64,000 bases of DNA from Saccoglossus kowalevskii. Its lineage: Eukaryota; Hemichordata; Enteropneusta; Harrimaniidae. The stretch lies in assembly GCF_000003605.2 (NCBI RefSeq), contig NW_003118377.1, positions 1 through 64,000 on the forward strand, given 5' to 3'. The notes under the pieces were generated by a model. The model was not told the DNA's origin, did no database searches, and saw nothing but the letters and a program-made list of their open reading frames with translations. Below are positions 1 to 12,989 of the stretch, one piece after another; position 1 is the stretch's first letter; every line of letters begins with the position of its first letter. Both the position numbers and the translations under genes were made by a program.

Positions 1-640
1 CAATATCCATGTGTTGCTACTATTGCAGTATACACTATTGTCAATATCTATGTGTTGTTACTATTGTAGCATACACTATTGCAATATCCTTATGTTGTTA
101 CTATTGCAGTACACACTATTGCAATATTTGTGTGTTGTTACTATTGCAGTATACACTATTGCAATATCCATGTGTTGTTAGTATTGCAGTATAATCTATT
201 GCAATATTCTTGTGTTGTTACTATTGCAGTATACGCTATTGCAATATCCATGTGTTGTTACTATTGCAGTATACACTATTGCAATATCTATGTGTTGTTA
301 CTATTGCAGTATACACTATTGCAATATCCATGTGTTGTTACTATTGCAGTATACACTATTGCAATATCCATGTGTTGTTACTATTGCAGTATACACTATT
401 GCAATATCCATGTGTTGTTACTATTGCAGTATACACTATTGCAATATATATGTGTTGTTACTATTGCAGTATACACTATTGCAATACCCATGTGTTGTTA
501 CTATTGCAGTATACACTATTGCAATATCCATGTGTTGTTACTATTGCAGTATAAGCTATTGCAATATCCATGTGTTGTTACTTTTGCAGTATACACTATT
601 GCAATATATATGTGTTGTTACTATTGCAGTATACACTATT
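1..640 (+). repeat. A-type patch with the CCTTATG/TTTGTG/TAATC marker module
   Basis: Almost pure A-type units. Between about 60 and 540 lies a marker series: GTAGCATACAC, then CCTTATG at 81, TTTGTGTG near 127, GTTAGTATT near 178 and TATAATC near 191. The same series recurs at about 1,561, 1,881, 16,938, 32,170 and 47,969 (positions of the CCTTATG unit). The stretch from about 60 to 480 matches 1,860-2,280 at a lag of 1,800 bp (45 units). Confidence 0.85.
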
Positions 641-1220
641 GCAATATTCGTGTTTTGTTACTATTGCAGTATACACTATTGCTGTATTCGTATGTTGTCA
701 CTATTGCAGTATACGCTATTGCAATATTCGTGTGTTGTTACTATTGCAGTATACACTATTGCAATATTCGTGTGTTGTCACTATAGCAGTATACACTATT
801 GCAATATTCCTGTGTTGTCACTAATGCAGTACACGCTATTGCAATATTCGTGTGTTGTCAATATTGCAGTACACGCTATTGCAATATTCGTGTGTTATCA
901 CTATTGCAGTATACGGTATTGCAATATTCGTGTGTTGTCTTTGTTGCAGTATACGGTATTGCAATATTCGTGTGTTGTCAATATTGCAGTACACGCTATT
1001 ACAATATACGTATGTTGTCACTATTGCAGTATACACTATTGCAATATTCATGCGTTGTCACTATTGCAGTATACACTATTGCAATATTCGTGTGTTGTCA
1101 CTATTGCAGCATACACTATTGCAATATGCATGTGTTGTTACTATTGCAGTACACACTATTGCAATATTCGTGTGTTGTTTCTATTGCAGTATACACTATT
1201 GCAATATTCGTGTTTTGTTA
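641..1220 (+). repeat. B-type (CpG-bearing) patch
   Basis: Units here carry TTCGTG in place of CCATG, GTTGTCAC or GTTATCAC in place of GTTGTTAC, and ACGC or ACGG in place of ACAC. This adds CpG dinucleotides absent from the A consensus. Special variants include GCTGTATTCG near 681, GTCTTTGTTGCAG near 937 and TCAATATTGCAG near 858 and 978. The edges with A-type units are sharp to within one or two units. Confidence 0.85.
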
Positions 1221-1540
1221 CTATTGCAGTATACACTATTGCAATATCCATGTGTTGCTACTATTGCAGTATACACTATTGCAATATCCATGTGTTGTTA
1301 CTATTGCAGTATACGCTATTGCAATATCCATGTGTTGTTACTATTGCAGTATACACTATTGCAATATCTATGTGTTGTTACTATTGCAGTATACACTATT
1401 GCAATATCCATGTGTTGTTACTATTGCAGTATACGTTATTGCAATATCCATGTGTTGCTACTATTGCAGTATACACTATTGCAATATCTATGTGTTGTTA
1501 CTATTGCAGTATACACTATTGCAATATCCATGTGTTGTTA

Positions 1541-2110
1541 CTATTGTAGTATACACTATTGCAATATCCTTATGTTGTTACTATTGCAGTACACACTATT
1601 GCAATATTTGTGTGTTGTTACTATTGCAGTATACACTATTGCAATATCCATGTGTTGTTAGTATTGCAGTATAATCTATTGCAATATTCTTGTGTTGTTA
1701 CTATTGCAGTATACGCTATTGCAATATCCATGTGTTGTTACTATTGCAGTATACACTATTGCAATATCTATGTGTTGTTACTATTGCAGTATACGCTATT
1801 GCAATATCCATGTGTTGTTACTATTGCAGTATACACTATTGCAATATCCATGTGTTGTTACTATTGTAGTATACACTATTGCAATATCCTTATGTTGTTA
1901 CTATTGCAGTACACACTATTGCAATATTTGTGTGTTGTTACTATTGCAGTATACACTATTGCAATATCCATGTGTTGTTAGTATTGCAGTATAATCTATT
2001 GCAATATTCTTGTGTTGTTACTATTGCAGTATACGCTATTGCAATATCCATGTGTTGTTACTATTGCAGTATACACTATTGCAATATCTATGTGTTGTTA
2101 CTATTGCAGT
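1541..2110 (+). repeat. 320-bp (8-unit) higher-order repeat, about 1.8 copies
   Basis: The series GTAGTATACAC, CCTTATG, TTTGTGTG, GTTAGTATT, TATAATC, ATTCTTG, ACGC, TCTATG repeats with a 320-bp lag: CCTTATG at 1,561 and 1,881, TATAATC near 1,671 and 1,991. The second copy then passes directly into the 680-bp repeat. Confidence 0.8.
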
Positions 2111-3170
2111 ATACACTATTGCAATATCCATGTGTTGTTACTATTGCAGTATACACTATTGCAATATCCATGTGTTGTTACTATTGCAGTATACACTATT
2201 GCAATATCCATGTGTTGTTACTATTGCAGTATACACTATTGCAATATATATGTGTTGTTACTATTGCAGTATACACTATTGCAATATCCATGTGATGTTA
2301 CTATTGCAGTATACACTATTGCAATATCCATGTGTTGTTACTATTGCAGTATACACTATTGCAATATCCATGTGTTGTTACTATTGCAGTATACACTATT
2401 GCAATATCCATGTGTTGTTACTATTGCAGTATAAGCTATTGCAATATCCATGTGTTGTTACTATTGCAGTATACACTATTGCAATATATATGTGTTGTTA
2501 CTATTGCAGTATACACTATTGCAATATCCATGTGTTGTTACTATTGCAGTATACACTATTGCAATATCCATGTGTTGTTACTATTGCAGTACACACTATT
2601 GCAATATTTGTGTGTTGTTACTATTGCAGTATACACTATTGCAATATGCATGTGTTGTTAGTATTGCAGTATAATCTATTGCAATATTCTTGTGTTGTTA
2701 CTATTGCAGTATACGCTATTGCAATATCCATGTGTTGTTACTATTGCAGTATACACTATTGCAATATCTATGTGTTGTTACTATTGCAGTATACACTATT
2801 GCAATATCCATGTGTTGTTACTATTGCAGTATACACTATTGCAATATCCATGTGTTGTTACTATTGCAGTATACACTATTGCAATATCCATGTGTTGTTA
2901 CTATTGCAGTATACACTATTGCAATATATATGTGTTGTTACTATTGCAGTATACACTATTGCAATATCCATGTGATGTTACTATTGCAGTATACACTATT
3001 GCAATATCCATGTGTTGTTACTATTGCAGTATACACTATTGCAATATCCATGTGTTGTTACTATTGCAGTATACACTATTGCAATATCCATGTGTTGTTA
3101 CTATTGCAGTATAAGCTATTGCAATATCCATGTGTTGTTACTATTGCAGTATACACTATTGCAATATATA
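1893..3170 (+). repeat. 680-bp (17-unit) higher-order repeat, about 1.9 copies
   Basis: Bases from about 1,893 to 2,490 match 2,573-3,170 at a lag of 680 bp. Shared diagnostic variants include TTTGTG (1,926 and 2,606), TATAATC (1,991 and 2,671), CCATGTGATG (2,287 and 2,967) and TATAAGC (2,431 and 3,111). I noticed only isolated substitutions, for example GCATG instead of CCATG in the second copy near 2,648. The similarity stops at the 2-bp insertion near 3,171. Confidence 0.85.
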
Positions 3171-3381
3171 TATGTGTTGTTACTATTGCAGTATACACTA
3201 TTGCAATATCCATGTGTTGTTACTATTGCAGTATACACTATTGCAATATCCATGTGTTGTTACTATTGCAGTATACATTATTGCAATATCCATGTGTTGT
3301 TACTATTGCAGTATATACTAATGCATATTCGTGAGTTGTTACTATTGCAGTATACACTATTGCAATATTCGTGTGTGTTAC
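3165..3381 (+). repeat. Short segment with compensating indels
   Basis: A 2-bp TA insertion near 3,171 (six TA-step units in ATATATATATG) is followed by a 1-bp deletion near 3,325 (ATGCATATTC) and another near 3,376 (GTGTGTGTTAC). Net length change is zero, so the 40-bp phase is restored by 3,381. Elsewhere in the first 6.2 kb the phase never slips. Confidence 0.85.
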
Positions 3382-4057
3382 TATTGCAGTATCCGCTATT
3401 GCAATATCTATGTGTTGTTACTATTGCAGTTCACGCTATTGCAATATCCATGTGTTGTTACTATTGCAGTACACGCTATTGCAATATTCGTGTGTTGTCA
3501 CTATAGCAGTATACACTATTGCAATGTTCGTGTGTTGTTACTATTGCAGTATACACTATTGCAATATCCATGTGTTGTTACTATTGCAGTATACACTATT
3601 GCAATATCCAAGTGTTGTTACTATTGCAGTATACATTATTGCAATATTCGTGTGTTGTTACTATTGCAGTATCCGCTATTGCAATATCTATGTGTTGTTA
3701 CTATTGCAGTACAAGCTATTGCAATATCCATGTGTTGTTACTATTGCAGTACACGCTATTGCAATATCCATGTGTTGTTACTATTGCAGTATACACTATT
3801 GCAAAATCCATGTGTTGTTACTATTGCAGTATCCGCTATTGCAATATCTATGTGTTGTTACTATTGCAGTACCCGCTATTGCAACATCCATGTGTTGTTA
3901 CTATTGCAGTACACGCTATTGCAATATTCGTGTGTTGTCACTATAGCAGTATACACTATTGCAATGTTCGTGTGTTGTCACTAATGTAGTACACGCTATT
4001 GCAATATTCGTGTGTTATCACTATTGCAGTATACGCTATTGCAATATTCGTGTGTTG
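3380..4057 (+). repeat. Mixed TCCGC/ACACGC composite, copy 1
   Basis: Matches 30,549-31,226 at a lag of 27,169 bp. Shared rare variants are CAGTTCACGC (3,429 and 30,598), CCAAGTG (near 3,607 and 30,776), GCAAAATCC, GCAACATCC and CACTAATGTAG (near 3,980). Units alternate between GTATCCGC-TCTATG, GTACACGC-CCATG, ACACGC-TTCGTG-GTCAC and CTATAGCAG-ATGTTCG. This four-unit order recurs in many places in the window. Confidence 0.8.
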
Positions 4058-4850
4058 TTACTATTGCAGTATACACTATTGCAATATCCATGTGTTGTTA
4101 CTATTGCAGTATACACTATTGCAAAATCCATGTGTTGTTACTATTGCAGTATACACTATTGCAATATATATGTGTTGTTACTATTGCAGTATACACTATT
4201 GCAATATCCATGTGTTGTTACTATTGCAGTATACACTATTGCAATATCCATGTGTTGTTACTATTGCAGTATACACTATTGCAATATCCATGTATTGTTA
4301 CTATTGCAGTATACACTATTGCAATATCCATGTGTTGTTAGTATTGCAGTATAAGCTATTGCAATATCCATGTGTTGTTACTATGGCAGTATACACTATT
4401 GCAATATATATGTGTTGTTACTATTGCAGTATACACTATTGCAATATCCATGTGTTGTTACTATTGCAGTATACACTATTGCAATATCCATGTGTTGTTA
4501 CTATTGCAGTACACGCTATTGCAATATTCGTGTGTTGTCACTATAGCAGTATACACTATTGCAATGTTCGTGTGTTGTTACTATTGCAGTATCCGCTATT
4601 GCAATATCTATGTGTTGTTACTATTGCAGTACACGCTATTGCAATATCCATGTGTTGTTACTATTGCAGTACACGCTATTGCAATATCCATGTGTTGTTA
4701 CTATGGCAGTATACACTATTGCAATATATATGTGTTGTTACTATTGCAGTATACACTATTGCAATATCCATGTATTGTTACTATTGCTGTATACACTATT
4801 GCAATATCCATGTGTTGTTACTATTGCAGTATATACTAATACAATATTCG
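4058..4850 (+). repeat. Composite with CTATGGCAG marker, copy 1
   Basis: The rare CTATGGCAG variant at 4,381 is shared with 26,927, 29,950 and 58,153. Flanking order is also conserved: TGTATTG, GTTAGTATT-TATAAGC, CTATGGCAG, ATATATATG. The lag to the 29.6-30.0 kb copy is 25,569 bp, and to the 26.8-27.3 kb copy 22,546 bp. The segment ends near the TATATACTAAT marker at 4,830. Confidence 0.75.
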
Positions 4851-5650
4851 TAAGTTGTCACTATTGCAGTATACACTATTGCAATATTCATGCGTTGTCA
4901 CTATTGCAGTATACGCTATTGCAATATTCATGTGTTGTCACTATTGCAGTATACGCTATTGCAATATTCTAGTGTTGTTACTATTGCAGTATACACTATT
5001 ACAATATTCGTGTTTTGTTACTATTGCAGTATACACTATTGCAATATCCATGTGTTGTTACTATTGCAGTATACACTATTGCAATATCCATGTGTTGTTA
5101 CTATTGCAGTATACACTATTGCAATATATATGTGTTGTTACTATTGCAGTATACACTATTGCAATATCCATGTGTTGTTACTATTGCAGTATACACTATT
5201 GCAATATCCATGTGTTGTTACTATTGCAGTATACACTATTGCAATATCCATGTGTTGTTACTATTGCAGTATACACTATTGCAATATCCATGTGTTGTTA
5301 CTATTGCAGTATACACTATTGCAATATATATGTGTTGTTACTATTGCAGTATACACTATTGCAATATCCATGTGTTGTTACTATTGCAGTATACACTATT
5401 GCAATATCCATGTGTTGTTACTATTGCAGTATACATTATTGCAATATATATGTGTTGTTACTATTGCAGTATACACTATTTCAATATCCATGTTTTGTTA
5501 CTATTGCAGTATACGCTATTACAATATTCGTATGTTGTCACTATTGCAGTATACGGTATTGCAATATTCATGCGTTGTCACTATTGCAGTATACGCTATT
5601 GCAATATTCGTGTGTTGTCACTATTGCAGTATACGATATTGCAATATTCA
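4851..5650 (+). repeat. Alternating B and A patches
   Basis: B-type runs with GTTGTCAC occur at about 4,851-4,965 and 5,531-5,650. They flank an A-type stretch with ATATATATG, ATTTCAATATCC and GTTTTG variants. The same order (ATTTC, GTTTTG, CGCTATTACAAT, TTCGTATG, GCGTTGTCAC) recurs near 23.5, 24.85, 35.35, 43.0 and 55.1 kb. Confidence 0.75.
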
Positions 5651-7279
5651 TGTGTTGTTATTATTGCAGTATACACTATTACAATATTCGTGTTTTGTTA
5701 CTATTGCAGTATACACTATTGCAATATCCATGTGTTGTTACTATTGCAGTATACACTATTGCAATATCCATGTGTTGTTACTATTGCAGTATACACTATT
5801 GCAATATATATGTGTTGTTACTATTGCAGTATACACTATTGCAATATCCATGTGTTGTTACTATTGCAGTATACACTATTGCAATATCCATGTGTTGTTA
5901 CTATTGCAGTATACACTATTGCAATATATATGTGTTGTTACTATTGCAGTATACACTATTTCAATATCCATGTTTTGTTACTATTGCAGTATACGCTATT
6001 GCAATATTCTAGTATTGTTACTATTGCAGTATACACTATTACAATATTCGTGTTTTGTTACTATTGCAGTATACACTATTGCAATATCCATGTGTTGTTA
6101 CTATTGCAGTATACACTATTGCAATATCCATGTGTTGTTACTATTGCAGTATACACTATTGCAATATATATGTGTTGTTACTATTGCAGTATACACTATT
6201 GCAATATCCATGTGTTGTTACTATTGCAGTATACACTATTGCAATATCCATGTGTTGTTACTATTGCAGTATACACTATTGCATATCCATGTGTTGTTAC
6301 TATTGCAGTATACACTTTTGCAATATCCATGTGTTGTTAGTATTGCAGTATAAGCTATTGCAATATTCTTGTGTTGTTACTATTGCAGTATACACTATTG
6401 CAATATCCATGTGTTGTTACTATTGCAGTATACACTATTGCAATATCTATGTGTTGTTACTATTGCAGTATACACTATTGCAATATCCATGTGTTGTTAC
6501 TATTGCAGTATACACTATTGCAATATATATGTGTTGTTACTATTGCAGTATACACTATTGCAATATCCATGTGTTGTTACTATTGCAGTATACACTATTG
6601 CAATATCTATGTGTTGTTACTATTGCAGTATACACTATTGCAATATCCATGTGTTGTTACTATTGCAGTATACACTATTGCAATATCTATGTTTTGTTAC
6701 TATTGCAGTATACACTATTGCAATATATATGTGTTGCTACTATTGCAGTATACACTATTGCAATATCCATGTGTTGTTACTATTGCAGTATACACTATTG
6801 CAATATCCATGTGTTGTTACTATTGCAGTATACACTATTGCAATATCCATATGTTGTTACTATTGCAGTATACACTATTGCAATATTCGTGTGTTGCTAC
6901 TATTGCTGTATACACTATTTCAATATCCATGTTTTGTTACTATTGCAGTATACGCTATTGCAATATTCATGTGTTGTTACTATTTCAGTATACACTATTG
7001 CAATATTCTAGTGTTGTTACTATTGCAGTATACACTATTAAAATATTCGTGTTTTGTTACTATTGCAGTATACACTATTGCAATATCCATGTGTTGTTAC
7101 TTTTGTAGTACACACTATTGCAATATCCATGTGTTGTTACTATTGCAGTATACACTATTACAATATCCATGTGTTGTTACTATTGCAGTATACACTATTG
7201 CAATATCCATGTGTTGTTACTATTGTAGTATACACTATTACAATATCCATGTGTTGTTACTATTGCAGTATACACTATT

Positions 7280-8105
7280 ACAATATCCATGTGTTGTTAC
7301 TATTGCAGTATACACTATTGCAATATCCATGTGTTGTTACTATTGTAGTATACACTATTGCAATATCCATGTGTTGTTACTATTGCAGTACACACTATTG
7401 CAATATCCATGTGTTGTTACTATTGCAGTATACGCTATTGCAATATTCGTGTGTTGTTACTATTGTATTATACACTATTGCAATATCCATGTGTTGTTAC
7501 TATTGCAGTACACACTATTGCAATATTCGTGTGTTGTTACTATTGCAGTATACACTATTGCAATATCTATGTGTTGTTACTATTGCAGTATACACTATTG
7601 CAATATCCATGTGTTGTTACTATTGCAGTATACGCTATTGCAATATCCATGTGTTGCTACTATTGCAGTATACACCATTGCAATATCTATGTGTTGTTAC
7701 TATTGCAGTATACACTATTGCAATATCCATGTGTTGTTACTATTGTAGTATACACTATTGCAATATCGTTGTGTTGTTACTATTGCAGTACACACTATTG
7801 CAATATTTGTGTGTTGTTACTATTGCAGTATACACTATTGCAATATCCATGTGTTGTTAGTATTGCAGTATAAGCTATTGCAATATTCTTGTGTTGTTAC
7901 TATTGCAGTATACACTATTGCAATATCCATGTGTTGTTACTATTGCAGTATACACTATTGCAATATCCATGTGTTGTTACTATTGCAGTATACACTATTG
8001 CAATATCCATGTGTTGTTACTATTGCAGTATACACTATTGCAATATATATGTGTTGTTACTATTGCAGTATACACTATTGCAATATCCATGTGTTGTTAC
8101 TATTG
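7280..8105 (+). repeat. 0.82-kb duplicated module, copy 1 (lag 2,960 bp)
   Basis: Matches 10,240-11,065 at a lag of 2,960 bp (74 units). Shared markers are ATTGTATTATAC (near 7,465 and 10,425), ACCATTGC (near 7,675 and 10,635) and TATCGTTGTG (near 7,766 and 10,726). The one difference I noticed is C to A near 7,940/10,900. A third partial copy with ATTGTATTATAC lies near 12,385. Confidence 0.85.
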
Positions 8106-8780
8106 CAGTACACACTATTGCAATATTCGTGTGTTGTTTCTATTGCAGTATACACTATTGCAATATTCGTGTTTTGTTACTATTGCAGTATACACTATTG
8201 CAATATCCATGTGTTGCTACTATTGCAGTATACACTATTGCAATATCCATGTGTTGTTACTATTGCAGTATACGCTATTGCAATATCCATGTGTTGTTAC
8301 TATTGCAGTATACACTATTGCAATATCTATGTGTTGTTACTATTGCAGTATACACTATTGCAATATCCATGTGTTGTTACTATTGCAGTATACACTATTG
8401 CAATATCCATGTGTTGTTACTATTGTAGTATTCACTATTGCAATATCCTTGTGTTGTTACTATTGCAGTACACACTATTGCAATATTTGTGTGTTGTTAC
8501 TATTGCAGTATACACTATTGCAATATCCATGTGTTGTTAGAATTGCAGTATAAGCTATTGCAATATTCTTGTGTTGTTACTATTGCAGTATACACTATTG
8601 CAATATCCATGTGTTGTTACTATTGCAGTATACACTATTGCAATATCCATGTGTTGTTACTATTGCAGTATACACTATTGCAATATCCATGTTTTGTTAC
8701 TATTGCAGTATACACTATTGCAATATATATGTGTTGTTACTATTGCAGTATACACTATTGCAATATCCATGTGTTGTTAC
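7640..8780 (+). repeat. 680-bp higher-order repeat, partial second copy
   Basis: The series GTAGTAT, TCGTTG or TCCTTG, ACACACTATT, TTTGTGTG, GTTAG or GTTAGA, TATAAGC, ATTCTTG repeats at a 680-bp lag (for example 7,758 and 8,438). Similarity fades beyond the ATATATATG units at 8,041 and 8,721. Confidence 0.75.
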
Positions 8781-10319
8781 TATTGCAGTATACACTATTG
8801 CAATATCCATGTGTTGTTACTATTGCAGTATACACTATTGCAATATCCATGTGTTGTTACTATTGCAGTATACACTATTGCAATATCCATGTGTTGTTTC
8901 TATTGCAGTATACACTATTGCAATATATATGTGTTGTTACTATTGCAGTATACACTATTGCAATATCCATGTGTTGTTACTATTACAGTATACACTATTG
9001 CAATATCCATGTGTTGTTACTATTGCAGTATACATTATTGCAATATCCATGTGTTGTTACTATTGCAGTATACACTATTGCAATATCCATATGTTGTTAC
9101 TATTGCAGTATACACTATTGCAATATTCGTGTGTTGCTACTATTGCAGTATACACTATTTCAATATCCATGTTTTGTTACTATTGCAGTATACGCTATTG
9201 CAATATTCATGTGTTGTTACTATTGCAGTATACACTATTGCAATATTCTAGTGTTGTTACTATTGCAGTATACACTATTACAATATTCGTGTTTTGTTAC
9301 TATTGCAGTATACACTATTGCGATATCCATGTGTTGTTACTTTTGTAGTACACACTATTGCAATATCCATGTGTTGTTACTATTGCAGTATACACTATTA
9401 CAATATCCATGTGTTGTTACTATTGCAGTATACACTATTGCAATATCCATGTGTTGTTACTATTGTAGTATACACTATTACAATATCCATGTGTTGTTAC
9501 TATTGCAGTATACACTATTACAATATCCATGTGTTGTTATTATTGCAGTATACACTATTGCAATATCCATGTGTTGTTACTATTGTAGTATACACTATTG
9601 CAATATCCATGTGTTGTTACTATTGCAGTATACACTATTGCAATATCCATGTGTTGTTACTATTGCAGTATACACTATTGCAATATCCATGTGTTGTTAC
9701 TATTGCAGTATACACTATTGCAATATCCATGTGTTGTTTCTATTGCAGTATACACTATTGCAATATATATGTGTTGTTACTATTGCAGTATACACTATTG
9801 CAATATCCATGTGTTGTTACTATTACAGTATACACTATTGCAATATCCATGTGTTGTTACTATTGCAGTATACATTATTGCAATATCCATGTGTTGTTAC
9901 TATTGCAGTATACACTATTGCAATATCCATATGTTGTTACTATTGCAGTATACACTATTGCAATATTCGTGTGTTGCTACTATTGCAGTATACACTATTT
10001 CAATATCCATGTTTTGTTACTATTGCAGTATACGCTATTGCAATATTCATGTGTTGTTACTATTGCAGTATACACTATTGCAATATTCTAGTGTTGTTAC
10101 TATTGCAGTATACACTATTACAATATTCGTGTTTTGTTACTATTGCAGTATACACTATTGCAATATCCATGTGTTGTTACTTTTGTAGTACACACTATTG
10201 CAATATCCATGTGTTGTTACTATTGCAGTATACACTATTACAATATCCATGTGTTGTTACTATTGCAGTATACACTATTGCAATATCCATGTGTTGTTAC
10301 TATTGTAGTATACACTATT
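8760..10319 (+). repeat. 840-bp (21-unit) higher-order repeat, about 1.85 copies
   Basis: Copy 1 is about 8,760-9,599 and copy 2 about 9,600-10,319. Matching landmarks at an 840-bp lag are GTTGTTTC (8,894 and 9,734), TATTACAGTATAC (8,992 and 9,832), CATTATTGC (9,033 and 9,873), CCATATG (9,086 and 9,926), ATTTC-GTTTTG (near 9,158 and 9,998), ATTCTAG (9,245 and 10,085) and TTTTGTAGTACACAC (9,341 and 10,181). Confidence 0.85.
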
Positions 10320-11489
10320 GCAATATCCATGTGTTGTTACTATTGCAGTACACACTATTGCAATATCCATGTGTTGTTACTATTGCAGTATACGCTATTG
10401 CAATATTCGTGTGTTGTTACTATTGTATTATACACTATTGCAATATCCATGTGTTGTTACTATTGCAGTACACACTATTGCAATATTCGTGTGTTGTTAC
10501 TATTGCAGTATACACTATTGCAATATCTATGTGTTGTTACTATTGCAGTATACACTATTGCAATATCCATGTGTTGTTACTATTGCAGTATACGCTATTG
10601 CAATATCCATGTGTTGCTACTATTGCAGTATACACCATTGCAATATCTATGTGTTGTTACTATTGCAGTATACACTATTGCAATATCCATGTGTTGTTAC
10701 TATTGTAGTATACACTATTGCAATATCGTTGTGTTGTTACTATTGCAGTACACACTATTGCAATATTTGTGTGTTGTTACTATTGCAGTATACACTATTG
10801 CAATATCCATGTGTTGTTAGTATTGCAGTATAAGCTATTGCAATATTCTTGTGTTGTTACTATTGCAGTATACACTATTGCAATATCCATGTGTTGTTAA
10901 TATTGCAGTATACACTATTGCAATATCCATGTGTTGTTACTATTGCAGTATACACTATTGCAATATCCATGTGTTGTTACTATTGCAGTATACACTATTG
11001 CAATATATATGTGTTGTTACTATTGCAGTATACACTATTGCAATATCCATGTGTTGTTACTATTGCAGTATACACTATTGCAATATCCATGTGTTGTTAC
11101 TATTGCAGTATACACTATTGCAATATCCATGTGTTGTTACTATTGCAGTATACACTATTGCAATATCCATGTGTTGTTACTATTGCAGTATACACTATTG
11201 CAATATATATGTGTTGTTACTATTGCAGTATACACTATTGCAATATCCATGTGTTGTTACTATTACAGTATACACTATTGCAATATCCATGTGTTGTTAC
11301 TATTGCAGTATACATTATTGCAATATCCATGTGTTGTTACTATTGTAGTATACACTATTGCAATATCCATATGTTGTTACTATTGCAGTATACACTATTG
11401 CAATATTCGTGTGTTGCTACTATTGCAGTATACACTATTTCAATATGCATGTTGTGTTACTATTGCAGTATACGCTATTGCAATATTCA

Positions 11490-12310
11490 TGTGTTGTTAC
11501 TATTGCAGTATACACTATTGCAATATTCTAGTGTTGTTACTATTGCAGTATACACTATTACAATATTCGTGTTTTGTTACTATTGCAGTATACACTATTG
11601 CAATATCCATGTGTTGTTACTTTTGTAGTACACACTATTGCAATATCCATGTGTTGTTACTATTGCAGTATACACTATTACAATATCCATGTGTTGTTAC
11701 TATTGCAGTATACACTATTGCAATATCCATGTGTTGTTACTATTGTAGTATACACTATTACAATATCCATGTGTTGTTACTATTGCAGTATACACTATTA
11801 CAATATCCATGTGTTGTTACTATTGCAGTATACACTATTGCAATATCCATGTGTTGTTACTATTGTAGTATACACTATTGCAATATCCATGTGTTGTTAC
11901 TATTGCAGTATACACTATTGCAATATTCTAGTGTTGTTACTATTGCAGTATACACTATTACAATATTCGTGTTTTGTTACTATTGCAGTATACACTATTG
12001 CAATATCCATGTGTTGTTACTTTTGTAGTACACACTATTGCAATATCCATGTGTTGTTACTATTGCAGTATACACTATTACAATATCCATGTGTTGTTAC
12101 TATTGCAGTATACACTATTGCAATATCCATGTGTTGTTACTATTGTAGTATACACTATTACAATATCCATGTGTTGTTACTATTGCAGTATACACTATTA
12201 CAATATCCATGTGTTGTTACTATTGCAGTATACACTATTGCAATATCCATGTGTTGTTACTATTGTAGTATACACTATTGCAATATCCATGTGTTGTTAC
12301 TATTGCAGTA
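11490..12310 (+). repeat. 400-bp (10-unit) higher-order repeat, two copies
   Basis: Copy 1 is about 11,490-11,889 and copy 2 about 11,890-12,310. ATTCTAG lies at 11,525 and 11,925, GTTTTG near 11,571 and 11,971, and TTTTGTAGTACACAC near 11,621 and 12,021. Several ATTACAATATCC units follow in the same order in both copies. Confidence 0.85.
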
Positions 12311-12989
12311 CACACTATTGCAATATCCATGTGTTGTTACTATTGCAGTATACGCTATTGCAATATTCGTGTGTTGTTACTATTGTATTATACACTATTG
12401 CAATATCCATGTGTTGTTACTATTGCAGTACACACTATTGCAATATTCGTGTGTTGTTACTATTGCAGTATACACTATTGCAATATCCATGTGTTGTTAC
12501 TATTGCAGTATACACTATTGCAATATCTATGTGTTGTTACTATTGCAGTATACACTATTGCAATATCCATGTGTTGTTACTATTGCAGTATACACTATTG
12601 CAATATCCATGTGTTGTTACTATTGCAGTATACACTATTGCAATATCCATGTGTTGTTACTATTGCAGTATACACTATTGCAATATATATGTGTTGTTAC
12701 TATTGCAGTATTCACTATTGCAATATCCATGTGTTGTTACTATTGCAGTATACACTATTGCAATATCCATGTGTTGTTACTATTGCAGTATACACTATTG
12801 CAATATCCATGTGTTGTTACTATTGCAGTATAAGCTATTGCAATATCCATGTGTTGTTACTATTGCAGTATACACTATTGCAATATATATGTGTTGTTAC
12901 TATTGCAGTATACACTATTGCAATATCCATGTGTTGTTACTATTGCAGTATACACTATTGCAATATCCATGTGTTGTTACTATTGCAGT

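Noticed and set aside
421-470. TATA box in ATATATATG units as a promoter
   Set aside because: The element recurs in very many units with no associated gene or initiator context, so it is simply a monomer variant.
930-960. Splice acceptor (GTCTTTGTTGCAG) in some B-type units
   Set aside because: It is a recurrent monomer variant with no matching donor, branch point or exon. TTGCAG occurs in nearly every unit.
836-1051. Reverse-strand open frames (also 16,223-16,423, 24,087-24,287, 38,924-39,115 and 45,774-45,974)
   Set aside because: They occur only in B-type runs where TCAATATTG and GTCAC variants happen to remove the usual reverse stops. They are short and repetitive, and the 24 and 45 kb ones are copies of each other.
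641-1220. CENP-B box in B-type units (they contain TTCG)
   Set aside because: The required TTCG, A and CGGG spacing is not met; only TTCG is present.
8438-10708. 756-residue forward open frame, and dozens of others of 60-730 residues
   Set aside because: All are translations of the satellite in one of three equally open frames, with a 40-residue period from 3 x 40 bp. Starts are the ATG of CCATGTG in any unit, and there is no promoter, start context or unique domain.
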